A stretch of DNA of 60,441 nt from Perkinsus olseni (taxonomy: Eukaryota; Perkinsozoa; Perkinsida; Perkinsidae), in the NCBI GenBank assembly GCA_013115135.1, contig JABANP010000314.1:1-60441 (forward strand), written 5' to 3'. Both the position numbers and the translations under genes were made by a program. The notes beneath the pieces were generated by a model, which saw only the letters and a list, made by a program, of their open reading frames with translations, did no database searches and had not been told where the DNA came from. Below are positions 54,284 to 60,441 of this stretch, one piece after another; position 1 is the first letter of the stretch, and every line of letters begins with the position of its first letter.

Positions 54284-56147
54284 CTAATGCTGTGATTCGG
54301 CCCTCTTGCGCTGCTCCGCGATGTACCTGTCACTGGTGAGTACGAGCAGGCGGAGAGCGTGAAAGAGCACTCACTGCAGCCTGTTGCGGGCTATCCTCTC
54401 GGCCACGATGGTGACGGTTAACGCAGGATAGTCGCTGGTGACTTCTTTAAAGATGCCCAACTTTTTCGGAACATCATTTTTCTGATGGACCTGCAGAACA
54501 CAAGGTCTCGAGAATCCTCACTCGCCACGAAATTCCCAGGAGAAAGCTGGTGTGAAAACTCGGAGCATGCGAGGCGGCAGACGAGTAGTTGGACGTATTC
54601 CTCACTCCATGCTCATCGGAGGGTATTTCGGCGGATGGGTGGAGAGCTGAAGGGAAGAGTGTCGCCAGGTTCAATGGGCCCAATCAGGACGTACTCTGGG
54701 AGCCCTGTACAACGACGCTGGCGTTGAGGCTCTTGAGGAAGTCTTCGGTAACTTCTAATGGCGCTCCAATAACAACATCATCAACATGCTTGCAAGCACA
54801 CACGTTGAGGACCTGCACAGCGAGAGCATACTGACTAGATACACCACGGGAGAGTGTCATCACTCTCTCGCCAAGGTTCATGACGGGGTAGTTGCAACCC
54901 TTCATCTCATTGACGGTGCGGTCATCGAAGACGCCAACGATGAGGTACCTGAGACGGGTCAGTGACAAGAGGCAGAGGCCGGGAGGCGCACGTCCCAGCA
55001 GCCTTGGCCTTCTCGAGCGTCGAGGCGTGGCCGACGTTGAACATGTCGAATGCTCCATCAATGTAGCTGGAAAGGAGCTCATCAGCAAGGGCACGACGGT
55101 GATGACTTACACAACAACATCATCAGCGGTGGGAGGCCTTCGTGAGACAAACTCCGCGATGCGCTTGACCATGTTGGTGACGAGGAGCTGCCACACAACA
55201 GAATAACTGGTCACGAGAAGCCGAGTTCAATCGAGCAGCATCACCTTCCGGCTGCTCGTCGGCGAAGTGGCGCCCATCCTGGGGCTGGACACTGCGCTGT
55301 TAACGGCGAGATCGGTGGCACGACAGATGGGACTGCCAGGAGCCTGCTGAGGGAGGGACGTTAACTCGGGGTCGAACCGCTCCCTCTCTACCGCTAGAAT
55401 CTGCCGCGTTTCGAGATCAAGACCATCGTCAATCCTGGGACCAGTGAGATGGTCTCTAGTTTGGACCAGAAGCCTTCCGACGAGATCGGTGACCGTGACG
55501 CATTCGGTACCTAGGTGAGTATCGCTGGAGAAGGGTTTGGCGGCCGACAGCGTACGCTTGAAAACACGGAGTCTGCCGGCGTCTCTGAGATCATCATAAG
55601 CACACCTACCACGCCCATTGACAGGCATGTTGTCGCCATGGATCTGATAATAATACTTCACCGATTCTCGGGCCGCGACACCCTACGCAAAAGTTAGCCT
55701 CGATGGTGTCCAAAAATTCCGTAGTCGGCACCACCGGCACTCCATACACGACTTCATCGACCCACTTCAAGTGCTTCAAGAATGAATACCTATGCCATGC
55801 TACAACCACGATGAACAGCAGAAGCAGCAGCAGCAGCACGGGCCAACCTCTCCTCTTGCTTCATGACAGGCAAGGCTTTGTCGGGTACGATATCTTCGTC
55901 AGCGTACACTCCGACGATGAGAACGTCGCATTGAGCTGCCCAGAGGACTCCACGAGGCTTCACTCCTCGATGCTCTAGCTCTCACCTTTAGCCTGCCTCA
56001 TAGCGCTGTAGTGGCCGCTGTGCATGATATCAAAGCAGCCATCCAAGTATCCCCGGACCTGTCATGAAAGACACCCCTAAGGGATTGAGGAGGTCAGCGA
56101 CGGGCCACCTTCTTTCTCTCCGTCACAGTAGCATTGGGACTAGGCAT
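54284..56147 (-). CDS. Ethanolamine-phosphate cytidylyltransferase, copy 2
   Basis: Minus strand, ATG 56147 (MPSPNATVTERKK joined to VRGYLDGCFDIMHSGHYSAM) to TAG 54284. It is the most divergent of the three copies. Recognised blocks: DVLIVGVYADEDIVPDKALP, KHLKWVDEVVYGVPVVPTTE, HGDNMPVNGRGRCAYDDLRD, TVTDLVGRLLVQTRDH, SYIDGAFDMFNVGHASTLEK, YLIVGVFDDRTVNEMKG, ACKHVDDVVIGAPLEVTEDF, KKLGIFKEVTSDYPALTV. The tail YIAEQRKRAESQH differs from that of copies 1 and 3. The second-domain HxGH is again NVGH. No frame break noticed, so this looks like an intact ECT. Confidence 0.87.
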
Positions 56148-56710
56148 GTTCACGACAATTAGAACAAGACGCTACAAGGCACGGAGGACACAAGTGACTT
56201 GCCCGATTGTTACGATCGATAATTTGTTGCGAAGAGCTTCGGTACGGTATACCAGGCATCCGGGTCGCCCTAGGCGCTGTAATGGTTCACGCCCGTCCAT
56301 GGCGCAGTAGAATTTGCAACCCTCTTCATGGTCGATCCTCCCACACTATTGCAAGCGATGTTTTCCAACATTCTCGAGAGCAATATCATCATTCTTGAAA
56401 ATTGCCATGGCCTCTGAAGGCCCTCCGATGGCCGCGGGTATTTTACCTGACTCAGAGGTTACTCGAGGAAAGACATCCACCTTGTGAATAATACTGAACC
56501 CAACAGTGAAGGGAGCTCCTAGGGAGGACCCGGGTTAATAATATGCAAGAATATGACGGATAGGGGACGGAGGACCTTACGAGCAGCCCCTGACGAGTTT
56601 GGAGGGGAGGACGGGAGGTCACCAATGAGCTAGAGAATGATCATCTATCATATTTAATAAGGAGCATCTTAAATGCGGACTTGACAAACTGCTAATGATG
56701 GAACTATCGA
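56148..56710. other. Intergenic between ECT copies 2 and 3
   Basis: No gene recognised; the ORF at 56207-56398 has no feature. Confidence 0.4.
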
Positions 56711-58514
56711 CTACATCTCCGCGATGTGCTTCTTATTAGAGTAATATTCATTTTCAAGTGCACTACGTTTACTATTACGACTGATGTACCTGAGGGGAGT
56801 CTGAAGGAGGGGCCCCAACGAGAAGGGACGTACGTTAGCCGATTGGTGGCGATGCGTTCAGCGATGGCAGCGGCCGTCAAATGAGGGTACTCGCTCTCGA
56901 CTTCACGAAGGATACCCAAACGCTTCGGCACTTCATTAACCTGTGTTACCTGACGGGAGCCAGTCAAGATTGATCGAAGTGGGAGCATCACTCACCGTCC
57001 CGGCCTCATCGCCCGAAGGACACCTCCGTCGGCGAGAACCTACGCACGGAGATGTGACGACCCCCAACTGCAGAAGGGCGGCGGGGGCGGCGGACTTATC
57101 GATCCCTGTGCGACTATGCTGATGTTCATGGTCTTGATCAAGTCCTCGGTGATCTCCACAGGGGCGCCAATTATCACCTCATCAACATGCTTGCATGCAC
57201 TCACGTTCAAAACCTAGCCGGGAGGACAGTGGTCATGCCGGTGAGACTCATTAGCGTACCCGTTCGAGCAAATTCATGACAGGATAATTGCCGCCCTTCA
57301 TTTTATTAACCGTTTCATCGTCGAATATTCCAACTAGTAAGTACCTTGAAACGGGCAATGGCAATACAGAGTAACGATTCTTAAGGCTTGATATAATAGT
57401 GGATGATCGCTCTGATGGGACTGTCCTTCAAGGCGCGCCTCACGTGCCAAGAGCCTTCGCCTTCTCGAGTGTTGTTGCATGCCCGACGTTGAACATATCA
57501 AAAGCACCATCAACGTAACTGAAGGGGTAAATGACGGAGCGAAAAGATTTGGGCAAATTACACGACGGTATCATCGGGGGAGGGAGCCCGTCTCGACGAG
57601 AACTCTGCAATCCGCCTGGTCGTCATCAGCATGCGCACCTGATAGGCTGAACATGATAATTGAATACAACACCGGGCTTACGGAGACGCAGCTGCGCTCT
57701 TTGGGGCCGAGCCCACCGTCGAGAGCGGACCCTGATAGATGGTCCTTCGTTAGAAGCAACAATCGGCCTACTAAATCGGTAGTCGAAACTCCTTCGGTCC
57801 CTAGGGCGGAAGAAGGGGCTAGACTGGAAACTGCCGACTTCGACTGATGTCTTGTTACGTTTCACGATCCGAAGCATGCCGGCATCTCTGAGCTCATCGT
57901 AGGCACCCTTGCCAGATGAGTCAACAGGCATGTCGTCACCGTGGACCTAGAGGAGGACGAGTGAACATCCTGTCCGAATAGTCGCATGCGGATATCGAAC
58001 GTCAGAGAAGGATTACACAAAAATCAGCCCCAGCCCTTTCAAGCGTCTTCAAACTGGGAGCGTAAGGCACATCATAGAGGATCTCGTCGACCCACTTGAT
58101 GTGCTTCAAAAGTTCGTATCTGGAACTCAACGTCAAAGTCAACTGGGGGGAGCTTCAACTCGGAAGCAGTTGGCTGACCAGAAGAGCAGTGAGATAATCG
58201 TCACCTCTCCTCTTCCTGCATGACAGGAGGTGCTTTATTTTTGGCAATCTCGTGGTCCGAGTGGATACCGACGACCAGGACATCACATTGAGCTGAGGGA
58301 GAGTTGATGACCAACAACCCCTACCGGTGGGTACCTTTAGCCTGCCGTATCGCGTTGTAATGGCCGCTGTGCATTATGTCGAAGCAACCGTCTATGTATC
58401 CTCTCACCTGACAGGGAGGGATGATCATTTTACAGCTACTGAGGCGCACCCACCGGCTGGTGATGTCCAGGGACAGTAGTAGTAGGAGGAGAAGGAAAGA
58501 TCATGATCAGGCAT
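56711..58514 (-). CDS. Ethanolamine-phosphate cytidylyltransferase, copy 3 (one frame break)
   Basis: Minus strand, ATG 58514 (MPDHDLSFSS...) to TAG 56711, with the same exon layout as copy 1 and long near-identical stretches, including the exon with HSGH and the C-terminal ESEYPHLTAAAIAERIATNR and ENEYYSNKKHIAEM. In the middle (near 57805) the coding frame is displaced by one extra base before LGTEGVSTTDLVGR, so as written the product is broken between the two domains. Either an assembly indel or an early pseudogene. Blocks: DVPYAPSLKTLERAGADFC, GKGAYDELRDAGMLRIVKR, YVDGAFDMFNVGHATTLEKA. Confidence 0.78.
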
Positions 58515-59270
58515 CGTTGAGTGGGATGTAAAGGGGCACTGGGTACGAAGGCGCACAGGATCTCAAGAGCAGACGATGGGAGCTAGACCTAGGATATCAC
58601 TCCCCGTAAGAAGAAAACCTTTGTACGACGACCTGCGGTATGAACTACTGCGGCAGAGAGGAGGGAGTCGCTATCAGGGGATACCTATCCCAGAGTTCGG
58701 TTGTAAAGTACACGCGGTCGGCGATAGTTTCTGAAAAGACCTGTACGCAAACGCTGAGCTCGGCACGTTGCGTCGCTATAACAGTAATGCAGTAAAAGTA
58801 CTACTACTTATTGCAGCACCCTGCCGACCTCCCGCAAACACAGTCATTTCATGACGGAAACTCGATGAATGACGGGAAGAGGGGAGCCTAGCCCGGAAAC
58901 CGGCAGGGTGAGCGACAAGCGACTGGCGATGGGAAGACACAAGCACGAATGATCCAGCTCGGCGTCCAACAAAATGACTCTACCGTACCGAGTCAACAGT
59001 CTATCAGCAACTGCAGGGTACCATCAGAAGGAAGCGCAGCAAGGCCCTCCTCCACCAGAACTCACAACGACTGAGTCCGCCCGAGAGAACTCTTCTGCAG
59101 TCCCGTTATGCTCCTCTGAGGAGCGACTCAGCGGCCCGAAGGTTGTGAGGCTGGAAGTCATCAACAGATGGAGAGCCATAATTGAGTGAACACAAAACGG
59201 CAACGTGAAGTCAAAATACGGGACACATGAACAGAATTCGATACTCGCTACTGGCGGGCCGCTAGGCAGC
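58515..59270. other. Intergenic between ECT copy 3 and the FAM151-like gene
   Basis: No gene recognised. The plus ORF at 58974-59189 and its minus counterpart have no family features. Confidence 0.4.
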
Positions 59271-60208
59271 CTAGGCTTGGACAACTTGCAAGTACGGATC
59301 TACAAAATGATCGATCGCACTGCGAAGAGGCCTGAACAATGTCCACTGCAGCCAGGATATGAGCCAGCCCAGCCATGTCTGGGGTTTGATATCAAGGAAG
59401 ACTCGGCTCATCGGAAGAGCGTTCCGCAACTGCAGTTCCTCTGGCCCACTGAGGCCTATCAGATCGGTGGCTCCTGTCCACAGAGTAAGGGAGGTGCTCG
59501 GTAACGCCTCCAGCAGCTTCACGAGCTCAGCAGTGCACGATAGTGCCAGCCTTGCAGAGAACGCAAATGTGATGTGACGACAGGCGACTTCGCCAGAAGG
59601 GGCCGACAACAGGCCCTGAAAAGACAAGAAGTACTTAGTGATGCCCAACAGGGCTTGCCAGGAAGCCAAAGTCACGAATGATGATCTTACAAATTCGGTC
59701 AACTGCTTGATGATGTCCTGTCTCTCGGCCTCCCCGAAGCCAGTCCCGATGTACCCCAGGCTCAAAACGGTGTCTTTGGTAGCAACATCGGCCAAGGCCT
59801 TCAGTGGTAACTTCTTCTGACCAAAAACATCAGCATTCCACCATACCGGTACGTCTGGTTTGACCGTCGACAGAAGAGCCCCGATGGGCCCGACCAGCTT
59901 CTCCAGCTTGATGTCAATCTTTGAGACCAACCCTCCGCTCTTTCTACCGCCGACAGAAGCTGGTCCAAGTAAAGATCACTTGTAGTCTGCGATGGGTAGT
60001 GGCACATGATAACCCGACCGTCCTCGGACAAGGCCCCAGCGTCCGACTCGTAAAACATAGCATCGGCGGCTTTAAGCTCCGCCTGGGAGTCAACAGCATG
60101 AGCCCAGGTAAGAGCACTAGGCTCCGGTATATGGAGCCGTTGACAAAGGTCGTTAACGTATGAAGACAGTCCTACCATGACCTTCCCTACATTGGCTGCT
60201 GTCCACAT
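59271..60208 (-). CDS. Secreted FAM151/menorin-like protein (DUF2181)
   Basis: Minus strand, two overlapping frames: 60208-~59935 and ~59930-59271. A hydrophobic N-terminus (LFLLMWTAANVGKVMVGL) suggests a signal peptide; the true first exon may lie upstream of 60232. Family-like blocks in order: LTWAHAVDSQAELKAA, EDGRVIMCHYPSQTTSDLYL, KIDIKLEK, VPVWWNADVFGQ and TVLSLGYIGTG, which parallel the TWAHAVN, MAHPP..SDLTL, KGIKLDFK, VWLNADIL and TLSLGW motifs of FAM151 proteins. These have a phosphodiesterase-like TIM-barrel fold. A final part (residues ~150 on) is hydrophobic. The frames meet at 59930-59940 with one base missing relative to the protein. Confidence 0.68.
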
Positions 60209-60441
60209 CAGCAGGAACAAGCAACTACGCAAGATCTCTGGTGTGACAGCAATAGTCCCTGGAAAGAGAGGCTACGAGGTCGAGGGGAGCCTCTGGAGGT
60301 AATTGAATCGGACGATTGATTCAACTCAACATGACGGTAGGTACAAATTATCAAACTTTGATTCTTGCCACGTCTGGTCTCGCATGGCGCACAGACAAGG
60401 ATGCACAAGAAATTCGATTTGAATGCAGGGACACATCATCA
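60209..60441. other. Window edge, upstream of the FAM151-like gene
   Basis: Possible splice acceptors (TTTCCAG, CACACCAG on the minus strand near 60235-60260) suggest an upstream exon outside or near the edge; not resolved. Confidence 0.3.

Overview
This is a eukaryotic nuclear window. Protein genes are split by many short GT-AG introns (mostly 42-75 bp), lie close together on both strands, and include conserved eukaryotic housekeeping genes. Intron style, divergent secreted paralogs and divergent Ty3-type retroelements suggest an alveolate protist; a Perkinsus-like organism is my best guess, but that is inference and no rRNA or other taxonomic marker is present.

Layout. (1) 1-9353 is a satellite array of about 51 head-to-tail monomers of ~183 bp, with a divergent monomer class recurring at multiples of the unit (local higher-order structure). 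(2) 9639-10842 is a deleted LTR element (element C). (3) 10843-24752 is a minus-strand Ty3-type retrotransposon (element B). Its pol gene is cut at one point by (4) a complete plus-strand Ty3-like element (element A, 14151-20218) with identical 145-bp LTRs and a 4-bp target duplication. (5) Inside element A, in its primer-binding site, sits a ~959-bp foldback-like element (14305-15263). Nesting is therefore three deep. Both retroelements carry a -1 frameshift signal between gag and pol with the same geometry. Element B has two HHCC zinc-binding modules before its integrase core and is densely marked with the word GGGCCGAA.

(6) From about 27 kb the window is gene-rich: nitronate monooxygenase-like, DRG1 GTPase followed directly by its partner DFRP1, a two-exon hypothetical, a small type I membrane protein, an F-box/LRR-like protein (minus), a TIM14/PAM18 J-protein (minus), an armadillo-repeat protein (minus), two tandem secreted paralogs (minus), a PELP1/RIX1-like candidate (plus), the proteasome lid subunit RPN9 (plus), three tandem ethanolamine-phosphate cytidylyltransferase genes (minus) and a secreted FAM151/menorin-like protein (minus). 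No operon logic is expected; the functional links visible are DRG1 next to DFRP1 and the ECT triplication.

Caution: several otherwise well-conserved genes (NMO, RPN9, ECT copy 3, FAM151-like, F-box) contain single-base reading-frame displacements. Residual assembly indels are the simplest explanation. Exon coordinates were derived by eye from splice consensus and protein-family continuity, not from transcripts.
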